A stretch of DNA of 64,000 nt from Actinomadura sp. NBRC 104412 (GTDB taxonomy: Bacteria; Actinomycetota; Actinomycetes; Streptosporangiales; Streptosporangiaceae), in the NCBI RefSeq assembly GCF_030269515.1, contig NZ_BSTM01000005.1:307445-371444 (forward strand), given 5' to 3'. Of the stretch, positions 1 to 9,316 are shown piece after piece (position 1 is the first letter of the stretch; each line of letters begins with the position of its first letter). Both the position numbers and the translations under genes were made by a program. Under the pieces are notes generated by a model that had not been told where the DNA came from, made no database searches, and worked only from the letters and a program-made list of their open reading frames with translations.

Positions 1-818
1 AAGCGTCCCCCGGCCGAGTGGGAGGTCCGTGGACGGGCCGGCGCCGGCGGGGTGCCGGCGTCCCTCGGCAGCCCCAGGTCGCCGCTGCGGCCGGAGGTGA
101 TCAGCTCCACCACCTGGGCGTGCGTCACGTCCGTCGCCGGCACCTGCGCGACCATCCGGCCCAGGTACAGCGCGGCGATCCGGTCGGACACCGCGAACAC
201 GTCGTTCATGTTGTGCGAGATCAGCACCACCGCGAGGCCCCGGTCGGCCAGCCGCCTGACCAGTTCCAGCACCTGCTGGGTCTGCGCGACGCCGAGCGCC
301 GCGGCGGGCTCGTCCAGGATGACCAGCCGGCTGTCCCACAGCACGGCGCGGGCGATCGCGACGGTCTGCCGCTGCCCGCCCGACAGCGTCGCCACCGGCC
401 GCCGCACCGATCCGACCGTCCGCACCGACAGGGACGACAGCGTGCTGATCGCCATCTCCTCCATCGCCGGCTCGTCGAGGACGATGCCGCGGCGGCGTTC
501 CCTGCCGAGGAACATGTTCTGCACGATGTCGAGGTTCTCGCAGAGCGACAGGTCCTGGTGGACGACCTCGATGCCCAGCGCCGACGCGGCGCGCGGGCTG
601 TCGACGCGGACCGGGCGCCCGTCCCACAGGTACCGGCCGGAGTCGAACGGGTGGATGCCGCCGATGCACTTGACCAGGGTGCTCTTCCCCGCGCCGTTGT
701 CGCCGACCAGCGCGGTGACCTCGCCGGGGCGCGCGGTGAACGACACGTCGTGCAGCACCTTGACCGGACCGAAGCTCTTGTTGATACCGCGCAGGTCCAG
801 AACGGGTGTCGCTGACAT
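1..818 (-). CDS. Sugar ABC transporter ATPase, truncated by window edge
   Basis: ATP-binding subunit of a ribose/xylose-type sugar importer, acting on the inner face of the membrane. It starts at the ATG at 818-816 and stays open to base 3, giving 272 residues with no stop, so the extreme C-terminus lies outside the window. Walker A (GDNGAGKST) is near residue 40, the signature LSGGQRQ near 150 and Walker B (LVILDEPAAAL) just after. It closely resembles the ATPase at 2357-3154 along its whole length. It is last in the operon, 244 bases after the permease gene and beyond a nested hairpin, so its expression may differ from the genes before it. The family is clear; the sugar is inferred from the neighbours. 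Confidence 0.9.
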   Translation of the reverse strand, partial: MSATPVLDLRGINKSFGPVKVLHDVSFTARPGEVTALVGDNGAGKSTLVKCIGGIHPFDSGRYLWDGRPVRVDSPRAASALGIEVVHQDLSLCENLDIVQNMFLGRERRRGIVLDEPAMEEMAISTLSSLSVRTVGSVRRPVATLSGGQRQTVAIARAVLWDSRLVILDEPAAALGVAQTQQVLELVRRLADRGLAVVLISHNMNDVFAVSDRIAALYLGRMVAQVPATDVTHAQVVELITSGRSGDLGLPRDAGTPPAPARPRTSHSAGGR

Positions 819-990
819 TCCGAGGGGCTCCCACCGTGCCGCAGCGCGATCGCGCGGAACCAGGTCCTGGCCGGTGAGCGTAGCAGGTGAGAGCCGGTCC
901 GGGAACGCGGCGGCGGGAAGAGCGGCGGCCATGGGGGCCGCCGGCTCCTCCGGTACCGGCGCGCCGCGCATCATCGTCCCGCCGGGCTCC

Positions 991-1039
991 CGCGGCGCCG
1001 AGCGGGGACCCGGGCGTGGGCCCGGGGTGAGGCGCCGCG
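991..1039 (-). terminator. Nested hairpin between permease and second ATPase genes
   Basis: An outer perfect 9-bp inverted repeat (CGCGGCGCC at 991-999, GGCGCCGCG at 1031-1039) encloses a perfect 7-bp one (CCCGGGC at 1009-1015, GCCCGGG at 1020-1026). It lies 24 bases past the permease stop on the minus strand. There is no T-run, so it may be a partial terminator or an mRNA-stabilising structure. Confidence 0.5.
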
Positions 1040-1062
1040 GGAGCGGAACGGCCGGCCGCTCA

Positions 1063-2346
1063 TCATCTGCCCGCCGACACCCGGCGGCGCCGGGCCAGCG
1101 CGTCGATGCTCGCCGCCAGCAGCAGGACGCCGCCGGTGACCAGGAAGTTGACGTACGCCTTGGCGCCGAGCAGGCCGAGCCCGTTCTCGATGGTGGCCAC
1201 GACCAGGCCGCCCAGGATGGCGTCGCGGGCCTTGCCGCGGCCGCCGAACAGGCTGGTGCCGCCGATGACGGCGGCGCCGACCGCGAACAGCAGCGTGTTG
1301 CCCGCGCCCGCGTCGGGGGTGACCGAGTTGAGGCGGGACGCGGCGAAGATGCCCGAGATCGCGGCCGTGCCGGAGCAGATCATGAAGACCGACATCCGCA
1401 GCCGGACCACGTTGATCCCGGCGCGGCGGGCGGCCTCGGTGTTGCCGCCGATCGCGTACAGGTGCCGCCCGTAGGCGGTGCGGCCCAGCACGAAGGTCGC
1501 CACGATCAGCAGCACGCCGATGAGCGGCACGCCCCAGGGGATGCCGGCCAGCGTGACCAGCGGGCTGGGCGCGCGGTCGAGGCTGAGCAGGTAGGTGCCG
1601 AACAGCAGCGCCAGCGCCACCACGCCGACCTGGGCGGCCACGAGCTGGACCGGTTTGGTGGCCAGCCCGCGCTTGGACTGCTGCCGCCATCGCCACAGCT
1701 GGACGAACGCGTACGCCACGGCGACCACCACCGCCATCGTCCAGCCGAGCCAGACCGGCATGTTGCGGTTGGCCAGCGCGACGATGACCTCGTCGCGCAC
1801 GGGGACGGTGCCGCCCTGGCCGATCAGGCGCAGGGTGATGCCCTGGAGGCCGAGGAACAGCGCCAGCGTCACCACGAACGACGGGATCCGGATCACCGAC
1901 ACCAGCCAGCCGATCGCGGTGCCGATGACGATGCCGGTGGCGATCGCCGACAGCACCGCCACGTACCAGGGCTGGCCCGAGTCGACGATGATCTTGGCCA
2001 TGACCGCGCCGCACACGCCGCTGGCCACGCCCGCCGACAGGTCGATCTCGCCGAGCAGCAGCACGAACACCAGGCCCATCGCCAGGATCGTCACCGGCAT
2101 GGCCTGGGTGAACAGGTTGGCGATGTTGCGCTCGGACAGGAAGGTCTCCGGGCGCAGCGCGGTGAACAGCACGACCAGGCCGAGCAGTCCGAGGATCGCG
2201 GGCATCGCGCCGAGATCGCCGGCCCGCACCCGGTTCCAGTAGTCGCGCAGCGCCCCGGGGACGTCCTGGACGCGCCGGTCGACGGCGAAGTCCGAGTCCG
2301 CCAGCCGCACGGCGGCCTCCTTGCCCACGGATTTGTCGATGGACAT
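1063..2346 (-). CDS. Xylose-type ABC transporter permease (XylH-like)
   Basis: Membrane-spanning subunit of a sugar importer, 427 residues, close to the usual length of XylH-type permeases. A soluble N-terminus of about 45 residues is followed by many hydrophobic segments. The family motif GEIDLSAG lies near residue 117, and the cytoplasmic-loop motif GGN-EAARRAGI near 305 would contact the ATPase. The long middle insertion with a basic stretch (about residues 215-235) is seen in XylH relatives. ATG at 2346 is preceded by gagggag. The ATPase gene ends 10 bases upstream, so the two are co-transcribed. Confidence 0.92.
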   Translation of the reverse strand: MSIDKSVGKEAAVRLADSDFAVDRRVQDVPGALRDYWNRVRAGDLGAMPAILGLLGLVVLFTALRPETFLSERNIANLFTQAMPVTILAMGLVFVLLLGEIDLSAGVASGVCGAVMAKIIVDSGQPWYVAVLSAIATGIVIGTAIGWLVSVIRIPSFVVTLALFLGLQGITLRLIGQGGTVPVRDEVIVALANRNMPVWLGWTMAVVVAVAYAFVQLWRWRQQSKRGLATKPVQLVAAQVGVVALALLFGTYLLSLDRAPSPLVTLAGIPWGVPLIGVLLIVATFVLGRTAYGRHLYAIGGNTEAARRAGINVVRLRMSVFMICSGTAAISGIFAASRLNSVTPDAGAGNTLLFAVGAAVIGGTSLFGGRGKARDAILGGLVVATIENGLGLLGAKAYVNFLVTGGVLLLAASIDALARRRRVSAGR

Positions 2347-2356
2347 CGAAGCTCCC

Positions 2357-3154
2357 TCAGATGCTCTCGGCGGTCGCCCGTGCGAGCCCGAGATCGCCGG
2401 ACCGGCCGGCGGTGATCAGCTCCACGACCTGGCCGGTGGTGACGTCCTCGCGGCGCACGTCCGCGGCCACCCTGCCGAGGAAGAGAGCGGTGATGCGGTC
2501 GGCCACCTCGAAGACGTCGACCATGTTGTGCGAGATCAGCACGACCGCGTGCCCGGTGTCGGCCAGCCGCCTGACCAGGTCGAGCACCTGGCGGGTCTGC
2601 GCGACGCCCAGCGCGGCGGTGGGCTCGTCCAGGATCACGACCTTGGACTCCCACAGCGCGGCCTTGGCGATCGCGACGGTCTGCCGCTGCCCGCCGGACA
2701 GGCTGGCGACCTGCTGGCGCACCGACTTGACGGTGCGCACCGACAGCCGCGCCAGCGTCTCGCGGGCGGCCTGCTCCATCGAGTCCTCGTCCAGGACGAT
2801 GCCGCGGCGGCGCTCGCGGCCGAGGAACATGTTCTGGACGATGTCGAGGTTGTCGGCCAGCGCCAGGTCCTGGTACACCACCTCGATGCCGAGCGCGGCG
2901 GCGTCCCGCGGGCCGTTGATCTCCACCGGCCGGCCCTCGAACTCGATCGTGCCCGAGTCGATCGGGTGGATCCCCGCGATGCACTTGATGAGCGTGGACT
3001 TGCCCGCGCCGTTGTCGCCGACCAGTGCCATGACCTCGCCCGTACGCACGGCGAAGTCCACATCGTGCAGGACGTGGACGGCGCCGAAGCTCTTGTTGAG
3101 CCCGGTCAGGCGGAGGACGGGGTCGCCGTTGAGGGGCTCGCCTTTGTCTGCCAC
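2357..3154 (-). CDS. Sugar ABC transporter ATPase (single domain)
   Basis: Energises sugar import with the permease encoded just downstream. It has 265 residues and one nucleotide-binding domain, where classical XylG or RbsA carry two fused domains. Walker A (GDNGAGKST) is near residue 48, signature LSGGQRQ near 152 and Walker B (VVILDEPTAAL) near 172, with a switch histidine in LISHNM. The start is GTG at 3154 with gaagga upstream. The paralogue at the left edge could supply the second half of a heterodimeric ATPase. A 170-base gap with a very large hairpin separates it from the binding-protein gene. Confidence 0.92.
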   Translation of the reverse strand: MADKGEPLNGDPVLRLTGLNKSFGAVHVLHDVDFAVRTGEVMALVGDNGAGKSTLIKCIAGIHPIDSGTIEFEGRPVEINGPRDAAALGIEVVYQDLALADNLDIVQNMFLGRERRRGIVLDEDSMEQAARETLARLSVRTVKSVRQQVASLSGGQRQTVAIAKAALWESKVVILDEPTAALGVAQTRQVLDLVRRLADTGHAVVLISHNMVDVFEVADRITALFLGRVAADVRREDVTTGQVVELITAGRSGDLGLARATAESI

Positions 3155-3179
3155 GAGATTCCTTCTTCCACGGGGGACA

Positions 3180-3239
3180 CCCGTGGCGGGTCCCAGACGC
3201 CCGGATTCCGGGCGCCGCAGCGGCGGGACCCGCCACGGG
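3180..3239 (-). other. Large nested hairpin between binding-protein and ATPase genes
   Basis: A perfect 15-bp inverted repeat (CCCGTGGCGGGTCCC at 3180-3194 and its complement at 3225-3239) encloses a second one (CGCCCGGA at 3198-3205, TCCGGGCG at 3207-3214). It follows the binding-protein gene on the minus strand. Such structures commonly protect binding-protein mRNA and reduce read-through, so that the binding protein is made in excess. That role is inferred. Confidence 0.7.
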
Positions 3240-3324
3240 AGGTCACAGAACCGATGTCATCCGTACATCGGGGGGCCGGAACCGTCCACCCGGAGCCGTC
3301 CGCCCGAGGCCGGATGAGAACGGC

Positions 3325-4404
3325 TCACTGGATGCCGGCCTCGGTGCACTTCGCGGCGTAGGCGCCGGTGCAGAGCTCCTCCTTCTTCACGAAGCCGTCG
3401 GTGATGACCTGCTTGATGTTGGACTTGTCCATGCCGATCGGCGTGAGCAGCACCGACGGGACCTGGCGCTTGCCCTGCGGGTCGTTGGTGGTGCCGTTGG
3501 TCTGCGCCTTCTCGCCCTTGAGGACCGCGACGGCCGCCTTGGCCACCGCGTCGGCCTCCTGCTTGACCGGCTTGTACACGGTCATGCACTGGGTGCCGTC
3601 CAGGATGTTCTGCAGGCCCTGGACGGTGGCGTCCTGCCCGGTCACCGGGACCTTGCCGGCCTGGTTGTTCTTCTTCAGGATCGAGATGACCGAGTTGCCG
3701 AGGCCGTCGTTGGCGGCCAGCACCCCGTCGATCTTCCCGCCCTGCTGGGTGTACATCTGCTCGAAGATGGTCGCGGCGCGCTGGTTGTCCCAGTCGGGAA
3801 CGGCCTGCTCGGCGACCTTCTTGTACTTGGTGACCTTGTCGAGGATGTTGTGGGCGCCCTGCGAGAACAGGGTGGCGTTGTTGTCGGTGGGCGCGCCGTT
3901 GAGGTAGGCGATGTTGGCGTCCTTGTCGCCCAGGCACTTCTGCAGGCCCTTGCCGAGCTCTTCGCCGACCTTCACGTTGTCGAAGGAGACGTAGTAGTCG
4001 GCCACTCCGCCGAGGGTGAGGCGGTCGTAGTCGATGGTCTTGACGCCCTGCTGCTGCGCCTTGCGCTGCACCGCCGCCGCCGAGTTGGAGTCGAGCCCGG
4101 TCAGCACCAGGACCGAGACGCCGCTGGTGAGCATCTGGTCGGCGATGGTCTGGAAGCGCTGGGTGGAGCCTTCGGCGTTCTGGATGTCGTACTGGACGCC
4201 CGCCGCCTTGAACGACTGCTCCAGGAACGGACGGTCGAAGCTCTCCCAGCGCACCGAGGACTTGGTGTCGGGCAGGATCACGCCGATCTTGCCCTGGGCG
4301 GCGCCCTGGCCGTCGCCGTCGTCGGCGCCTTCGTCTCCGCAGGCCGCGAGGGTGAGCACCGCGGCCGCCGACAGGGCGGTGAGGCTGAGGATCCCCTTGC
4401 GCAT
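3325..4404 (-). CDS. Sugar-binding lipoprotein (XylF-like)
   Basis: Extracytoplasmic solute-binding protein that delivers sugar to the permease/ATPase complex. It has 359 residues. A lipoprotein signal peptide ends in the lipobox LAAC (Cys near residue 21), so the protein is anchored to the outer face of the membrane. The periplasmic-binding type 1 fold is indicated by KIGVILPD, by DYDRLTLGG followed by YYVSFDN (characteristic of XylF-type proteins) and by the late motif PVTGQDATVQGLQNI. ATG at 4404 has agaaagga upstream. It is first in the operon. Xylose or a related pentose is the likely ligand, but no xylose catabolic gene is in view. Confidence 0.92.
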   Translation of the reverse strand: MRKGILSLTALSAAAVLTLAACGDEGADDGDGQGAAQGKIGVILPDTKSSVRWESFDRPFLEQSFKAAGVQYDIQNAEGSTQRFQTIADQMLTSGVSVLVLTGLDSNSAAAVQRKAQQQGVKTIDYDRLTLGGVADYYVSFDNVKVGEELGKGLQKCLGDKDANIAYLNGAPTDNNATLFSQGAHNILDKVTKYKKVAEQAVPDWDNQRAATIFEQMYTQQGGKIDGVLAANDGLGNSVISILKKNNQAGKVPVTGQDATVQGLQNILDGTQCMTVYKPVKQEADAVAKAAVAVLKGEKAQTNGTTNDPQGKRQVPSVLLTPIGMDKSNIKQVITDGFVKKEELCTGAYAAKCTEAGIQ

Positions 4405-4773
4405 GGGCCCGGGTCCTTTCTAGGGGGTGGGACCACCGGTGAGCGAGGTCACACCGGGTGAATGTTGTGCCTCGCAACTTATGTCCCGCCCGAGTCGCGC
4501 GCCAGAGCCGGAGACCGGATGAGCCGTAACAATCCAGTAACGCGCTGATCAATTAGGGCGTGACCGACATGGGAGGAGACGCCGGGACGCCGGTCGCGGG
4601 CCACCCGATATGTTCGGCGCCTCAACATTCGGCCGCCACCGGCCACCCGTGTCGAGACCGGCCGGCGCGCGCCCGGGCGCCGCGCGGGGCGCGGCTCCTC
4701 TCCTACCCCGGATGGCCGCAGCCCATCCGGGATATCTTGCGCGTAGCACGCGGAGGGAAGGGGAGCAGGGAGA
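4405..4773. promoter_or_regulatory. Divergent intergenic region upstream of the sugar operon
   Basis: There is no convincing gene in these 369 bases. An imperfect palindrome (GTTGTGCCTCGCAAC, 4464-4478), 60 bases before the binding-protein ATG, could be a sugar-operon operator. GTAAC occurs twice around 4527-4542 as a short direct repeat. A perfect 9-bp inverted repeat (CCCGGATGG 4707-4715, CCATCCGGG 4723-4731) lies 43 bases before the gene at 4774 and may be its operator. No promoter hexamers are clear. Confidence 0.35.
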
Positions 4774-5760
4774 ATGACGGCGCAAGCGGGCTCCGGCCCG
4801 GACAGGCACCGGGACCTGACCAGGCCCGATCTGCCGCTCCCCCGGCCCCTTTCCGGCCAGGCGCCCGCGCCGCCCCCGCCACTGGCGCCGCCCGTCCCGC
4901 CCGAGCCCGCCCCGCCGCGGTCCGTCCCGTCACGCGGTCGGAACTGGCACCGCATGCACTACCCGATCGGCGTGTTCCTGGTCGCGTACGGGGTCACCGG
5001 CCTCGTCACCGGCCTGATCGGCTGGGACGACCGGCGCGAGGAACTGGCCGGGTACGTCGGCGCCGGGGCGGCCACCGCCGTGCTCGCCGTGGTCAAGGCG
5101 ATCGAGCTGGCGCTGGTCGCGCTGGCCGTGGCCGGTATCGGACGGCGCCGGGACGTGTGGTTCCTGCCCGCCCTGGCCGGATGGCTGGCCGGGTTCGGCG
5201 TGTTCACCCTCCTCGACCTCGTCAAGGGCAACTGGGGCGCGCTGCTGGAACACGTGGTGTTCCTGGCCGCGTTCGCGCTGCTGCTCTTCCTGTCGTACGG
5301 GCTGAGCGTGAAGGCCCGCGTCGGCAGGGCCGCCGCCGCCCGTACGGCGCCACCGCCGCCGGACGCGCCCGCGCCCGCCGCGCCGGGCGTTCCGGCTCCC
5401 GTGGCCGCCCCGTCCGCGAACCTGAGCCGGACGCAGGAGTTCGCGCTGGCCGCGCTCAACCGCTTGCAGCAGCGCGTCACACCGGCCTTCGGAGCGCCGC
5501 GCCCCCGGCCGCCCGCGCCGCCCTCCCCGTCCCCCTCGCCCGCGGCCGCATCCGCGTCTGCGCCCGATCCCGCCCCGGCACCCGCTCCCGCGCCGCCGTC
5601 CGAGGACGCCTCGCCGCAGACCGTGGTCGACGCCGAGGCTCCGGAACCGGCCGCGGGGGACGGCGACCGGACCGTCCAGGCACCGCTGCCCGCGAAACGG
5701 CCCGCGCCACCGGACGCCACCCGGCCGCTCCCCCTGCCCGACTCCTCTGACCAGGAGTAA
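4774..5760 (+). CDS. Proline-rich membrane protein of unknown function
   Basis: I do not recognise the family. It has 328 residues with a low-complexity Pro/Ala N-terminus (about 1-55), four likely membrane segments (about 65-185: VFLVAYGVTGLVTGLIG, a second around an Ala/Val-rich stretch, FLPALAGWLAG, and VVFLAAFALLLFLSYG), then a long Pro/Ala/Ser-rich tail, probably disordered and cytoplasmic. ATG at 4774 is preceded by gggagcagggag at good spacing. It stands alone between divergent and tandem neighbours, and GC-rich codon use is normal. Confidence 0.8.
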   Translation: MTAQAGSGPDRHRDLTRPDLPLPRPLSGQAPAPPPPLAPPVPPEPAPPRSVPSRGRNWHRMHYPIGVFLVAYGVTGLVTGLIGWDDRREELAGYVGAGAATAVLAVVKAIELALVALAVAGIGRRRDVWFLPALAGWLAGFGVFTLLDLVKGNWGALLEHVVFLAAFALLLFLSYGLSVKARVGRAAAARTAPPPPDAPAPAAPGVPAPVAAPSANLSRTQEFALAALNRLQQRVTPAFGAPRPRPPAPPSPSPSPAAASASAPDPAPAPAPAPPSEDASPQTVVDAEAPEPAAGDGDRTVQAPLPAKRPAPPDATRPLPLPDSSDQE

Positions 5761-5898
5761 CGGCGGGACGATCGGCCGCGCCCCGCCCAGGCGCCGAACG
5801 GGCGGACCCGACCACGGCGACCGGAGCCCGACACACCACGGTGATCTTGGCAAGTGTTGCCGTTGGTGAACGATTCGGGCGCTGACAGCTTGGCGCCC

Positions 5899-8442
5899 AT
5901 GAGAGCGCGAAAACTCGCATGGTCGGTGGCGCTGGCCACGTCGCTGACGGTCCCGGCGGCGCTCGCGGCACCGGCCGCCGCGCATCCTCCGGCCCCCGGT
6001 GCGGCCCCGGGCGCCTGCGACCCCTTCCAGACCACGCCGGTCTTCCGCGGCAAGGTCCCCTCCCCCAAGCAGGTGCTGGGCATCGAGCTCGGCGAGCGCG
6101 CCGTGACGTCCGCCGAGTCCGACCGGTACCTGGAGACGGTCGCCGCCAAGAGCGAGCGCGTCGTCTCCGGCACCCTGGCCACCAGCGCCCAGGGCCGTCC
6201 CCTCAAGTACGCCATCATCGGCAAGCCCCAGTTGCTGACCAGGGCGGGACTGGCCAAGGTACGAGCCGAGGCCGCGCTGCTGCGCGACCCCCGCACCCCC
6301 GACGGCATCGCCAAGGCGCTCACCCGGACCGGCGTGCCGATCCTGTGGGTGGCGGGCAACGTCCACGGCGACGAGCCCAGCGGCACCGACGCCGCGTTGC
6401 GGGTGCTGCGCGACCTCGGCGACCGCGCCGACTGCGCCGCGTCCAACGTCCTGAACAACGCGCTGGTCGTCCTCCTGCCCACGCAGAACCCGGACGGGCG
6501 GGAGGCCGGCATCCGGCAGAACGCCTACGGGTTCGACATGAACCGGGACTGGTTCGCCCGTACCCAGCCGGAGACCGACGGCAAGATCTCGATGCTGAAC
6601 CAGTACCCGCCGGCGCTGTTCATCGACGCGCACGAGATGGGCGGCGACTCCTACTTCTTCCCGCCCAACGCCGACCCGATCTACCACGAGACGCCCGAAG
6701 AGGCCGTCGGCTGGATCAACGACGTCTACTCGCCGTCGGTCGCCGCCGAGTTCGGCCGGCAGGGCGTCGACTTCTTCAACCGCGACGTCTACGACCTCTT
6801 CTACCAGGGGTACGGCGACACGGTCCCGGCCACCGGGTTCCACGCCGCCGGGATGACCTACGAGAAGGGCGGCGACAGCCCGTACCCGGACAAGGTCCGC
6901 GAGCAGTACATCGCGCAGTGGGCGTCGCTGTCGGCGGGCGCGGCCAACCGCCACAAGATCCTCACCGAGTGGCGCAAGATGACCGTGGACGCCTACAAGC
7001 AGGGCAAGGCGGGGCAACTGGAGCCCAACCAGATCTACAACCCGCCCAACGAGATCGACCGCCCCGTCCCCGACCGTAAGGTGCGGCACTACTTCCTGCG
7101 CGCGGACGACAAGGCCAAGGCCGACGAGGCGCAAACCATCGTGCGGCGGCTACAGCGGATGGGCGTCACCGTGCATCGTCTCGTTCGGCCTCTGACGGTG
7201 AAGGACTTCAAGCCGTACGGGCGTCCCGTGGCGCGGACGACGCTGTCCAAGGGCACGTACTGGATTCCGATGGCGCAGGGCCAGAAGCACTGGATCCAGG
7301 CCATGCTCAACGAGGACTCCTACACGCCGTTCCCGTATTTCTACGACGTGACGGCGTGGAGCCTGCCGCTGCTGGCCAACGTGCCGGGCGGCTCGTCGGG
7401 CGCCGACCTGCGTCCCGCCGCCGTTCCCCTGCCGACCCTGCCCGCTGTGCGCGTTCCGCGTCCGGGCAAGAAGCCGAGGATCGGCGTCCTGGCGCTGTCG
7501 GCGACGTCGTCGTCGGCCCGGCAGTCGGTGGGCTGGCTGCGGCACCGCCTCGACCGCGAATGGAAGCTGCCGTACACGCTGCTGAGCCCGGCCGACGTGG
7601 CGGCGGGCAAGCTCGCGGGCGCCGAGGTGCTGCTGGTGCCCAACGGCCCGGCCGGGACGGCCTACGACCGGCTCGGCGACGCCGGCCGCACCGCCCTGCG
7701 GCAGTGGACGCAGGGCGGCGGGCGGTACATCGGCTGGCAGGGCGGGACCGAGCTCGCCGCGCGGCTCGGCCTGACCACGACCTCGCTGAGCGAGCCGACC
7801 TCCGACGTCCCCGGCACCCTGTTCCGCGTCACGGTGGACGCCTCCAGCCCGCTGGCACGGAACGTCGGGCCCACGGTGTGGCAGTTCTACTCCTATGACC
7901 TGATCATGAAGCAGCCGGACCCGGCCAAGGTCGCGGTCGCCTACCCGGCCGTCACCTCGCCCGACTGGTTCGTGTCCGGGTTCGAGCGGGGCGCGGCCGA
8001 GCTCGGCGGCACCGCCGCGGTCGTGGACGAACCGGTCGGCGAGGGCCGCGCCGTGCTGTTCGGCGGCGAGCCCAACTTCAGGGCCTTCACCGACGGCACC
8101 GCGGAACTGCTGGTCAACGCGATCCTCGGCCCGGACCCGTCCGCGCGGGTCTCCGGCCTGGCCGAGGCGGCGCCGTCCCAGGAGGCGGCCCGGCGCGCCG
8201 CGGCGCTGCCGCGGGCCGAGTCGCCCATCCGCGTCTCGGTCGAGGCCGCCGACGCCGCCCGTACGGGGGCTCTGCTCCGCTCGGTGGGCGCCACGTGGAC
8301 CGAACGCCGCTCCGGCGACGCGGTGCGCTACGTCATCGACAACCCGCAGGGCCTGCCGGTCGACCACCACCCGTTCGCGGGGCGTCTGGCGTCCCTGATC
8401 CGGCGATCCGGCATCACCCCGATAGCGGTGACCCTGCCCTGA
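5899..8442 (+). CDS. Secreted M14 family zinc carboxypeptidase
   Basis: Predicted extracellular metallopeptidase, 847 residues, larger than a lone M14 domain. I start it at the ATG at 5899 because a signal peptide follows at once (basic MRARK, hydrophobic core, Ala-rich cleavage region before HPPAPG); an in-frame start 45 bases upstream would bury it. Zinc ligands appear as HGDE near residue 155 and the His of DAHEMGGD near 240. FDMNRDW is the substrate carboxylate-binding motif, and the Glu of MTYEKGG is the likely catalytic base. The C-terminal half (about 490-847) resembles a class I glutamine amidotransferase-like fold of unknown role. It ends at a strong shared hairpin. Confidence 0.9.
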   Translation: MRARKLAWSVALATSLTVPAALAAPAAAHPPAPGAAPGACDPFQTTPVFRGKVPSPKQVLGIELGERAVTSAESDRYLETVAAKSERVVSGTLATSAQGRPLKYAIIGKPQLLTRAGLAKVRAEAALLRDPRTPDGIAKALTRTGVPILWVAGNVHGDEPSGTDAALRVLRDLGDRADCAASNVLNNALVVLLPTQNPDGREAGIRQNAYGFDMNRDWFARTQPETDGKISMLNQYPPALFIDAHEMGGDSYFFPPNADPIYHETPEEAVGWINDVYSPSVAAEFGRQGVDFFNRDVYDLFYQGYGDTVPATGFHAAGMTYEKGGDSPYPDKVREQYIAQWASLSAGAANRHKILTEWRKMTVDAYKQGKAGQLEPNQIYNPPNEIDRPVPDRKVRHYFLRADDKAKADEAQTIVRRLQRMGVTVHRLVRPLTVKDFKPYGRPVARTTLSKGTYWIPMAQGQKHWIQAMLNEDSYTPFPYFYDVTAWSLPLLANVPGGSSGADLRPAAVPLPTLPAVRVPRPGKKPRIGVLALSATSSSARQSVGWLRHRLDREWKLPYTLLSPADVAAGKLAGAEVLLVPNGPAGTAYDRLGDAGRTALRQWTQGGGRYIGWQGGTELAARLGLTTTSLSEPTSDVPGTLFRVTVDASSPLARNVGPTVWQFYSYDLIMKQPDPAKVAVAYPAVTSPDWFVSGFERGAAELGGTAAVVDEPVGEGRAVLFGGEPNFRAFTDGTAELLVNAILGPDPSARVSGLAEAAPSQEAARRAAALPRAESPIRVSVEAADAARTGALLRSVGATWTERRSGDAVRYVIDNPQGLPVDHHPFAGRLASLIRRSGITPIAVTLP

Positions 8443-8461
8443 ACCGCCGAACACCCCGACC

Positions 8462-8494
8462 GGGGGGCGTCTCAGGACACCTGAGGCGCCCCCC
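8462..8494. terminator. Bidirectional hairpin terminator
   Basis: A 15-bp stem (GGGGGGCGTCTCAGG at 8462-8476, CCTGAGGCGCCCCCC at 8480-8494, with one wobble pair) has a three-base loop. It lies between the convergent carboxypeptidase and PTH2-like genes and can serve both. Confidence 0.8.
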
Positions 8495-8500
8495 GTTCCG

Positions 8501-9169
8501 TCAGCGGACGATCCAGGCGATGGCGGTCATGGTTCCGGGAGGGACCTCGGTGAAGCCCGCGTCCCTGACCGCGACGGTGGCGTGCCGGACGCAGCGCCGC
8601 CAGGGGATGTCACGGGGGATGTGGACGCGCAGACCCGCCTCGATCCACGGCATCACGTCCGCCGGGCGCGCCTGGCGCAGGAGCAACTGGGCGGCGTGAC
8701 CGGATTGGGCCGCCGCCTTGCCGGTGGTCATCGGGACGCCCGGGTTCAGGGCGATCGCCGCGTACGGGGCCTCCGGCGGCGGCTTGGGCTCCTCGTCGGG
8801 GAGGTCCAGCCCGGCCACCTGCAACTTGGCCAGGACGGGCGGGACCTGGTCGACGGGACCGGGGACGAACGCGCGGACCTCGGCGCCGTCCACGTCCACG
8901 GTCACGCCCGGCAGCGCCTGCACCTCGGGCCAGCGCACCCCCCGGGCGCGGCGCGTCACCTTACGGATCCGTCCCGACTCCCAGCGGCGGACGTAGGGGT
9001 GCCACTCGCCCTCCGGGTCGGCGGCGCGCGGATCGGTGAGCAAACTCACCACCGCCGTCGCCGCCGCCGCGCACACCGCCGAATGCGCCGGTGGGGCGGC
9101 CTTCTCCGCCCGTACCACCAGCTGCATCGCCCACGGCGGCTCGTCACGGGGATCATCGGGAACACGCAC
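8501..9169 (-). CDS. PTH2-like peptidyl-tRNA hydrolase
   Basis: The C-terminal half (about 130-222) matches the PTH2 fold: LNPGVPMTTGKAAAQSGHAA carries the lysine and the alanine-rich helix that begin the PTH2 active site, and the end (TEVPPGTMTAIAW) matches the usual T-E-x-x-P-G-T-x-T motif. The N-terminal 120 residues also begin with a QLVVRAEK strand-like segment, suggesting a degenerate duplicated domain. The expected reaction is release of peptidyl groups from stalled tRNA in the cytoplasm. Start is GTG at 9169. The longer N-terminus is an actinobacterial variant and activity is inferred. Confidence 0.75.
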   Translation of the reverse strand: MRVPDDPRDEPPWAMQLVVRAEKAAPPAHSAVCAAAATAVVSLLTDPRAADPEGEWHPYVRRWESGRIRKVTRRARGVRWPEVQALPGVTVDVDGAEVRAFVPGPVDQVPPVLAKLQVAGLDLPDEEPKPPPEAPYAAIALNPGVPMTTGKAAAQSGHAAQLLLRQARPADVMPWIEAGLRVHIPRDIPWRRCVRHATVAVRDAGFTEVPPGTMTAIAWIVR

Positions 9170-9316
9170 GGTCTGGAGTATTCCATTCGTGGCCGGTGAC
9201 TTTCCCGGGGCCGATGTGGGTACGCAACTCCTGACGTTTCCGGATCGTTCAACCGGACGCGAAGGGAGCGATCAAGGGGACGGACACGGCGGGAGAGGTC
9301 GGGTCGGAGGTCGCCG

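Noticed and set aside
52..2415. Very long antisense open frame opposite the sugar ABC genes
   Set aside because: High GC makes stop codons rare on the opposite strand. The minus-strand translation has clear ABC transporter motifs and the antisense one is low-complexity Arg/Gly/Ala.
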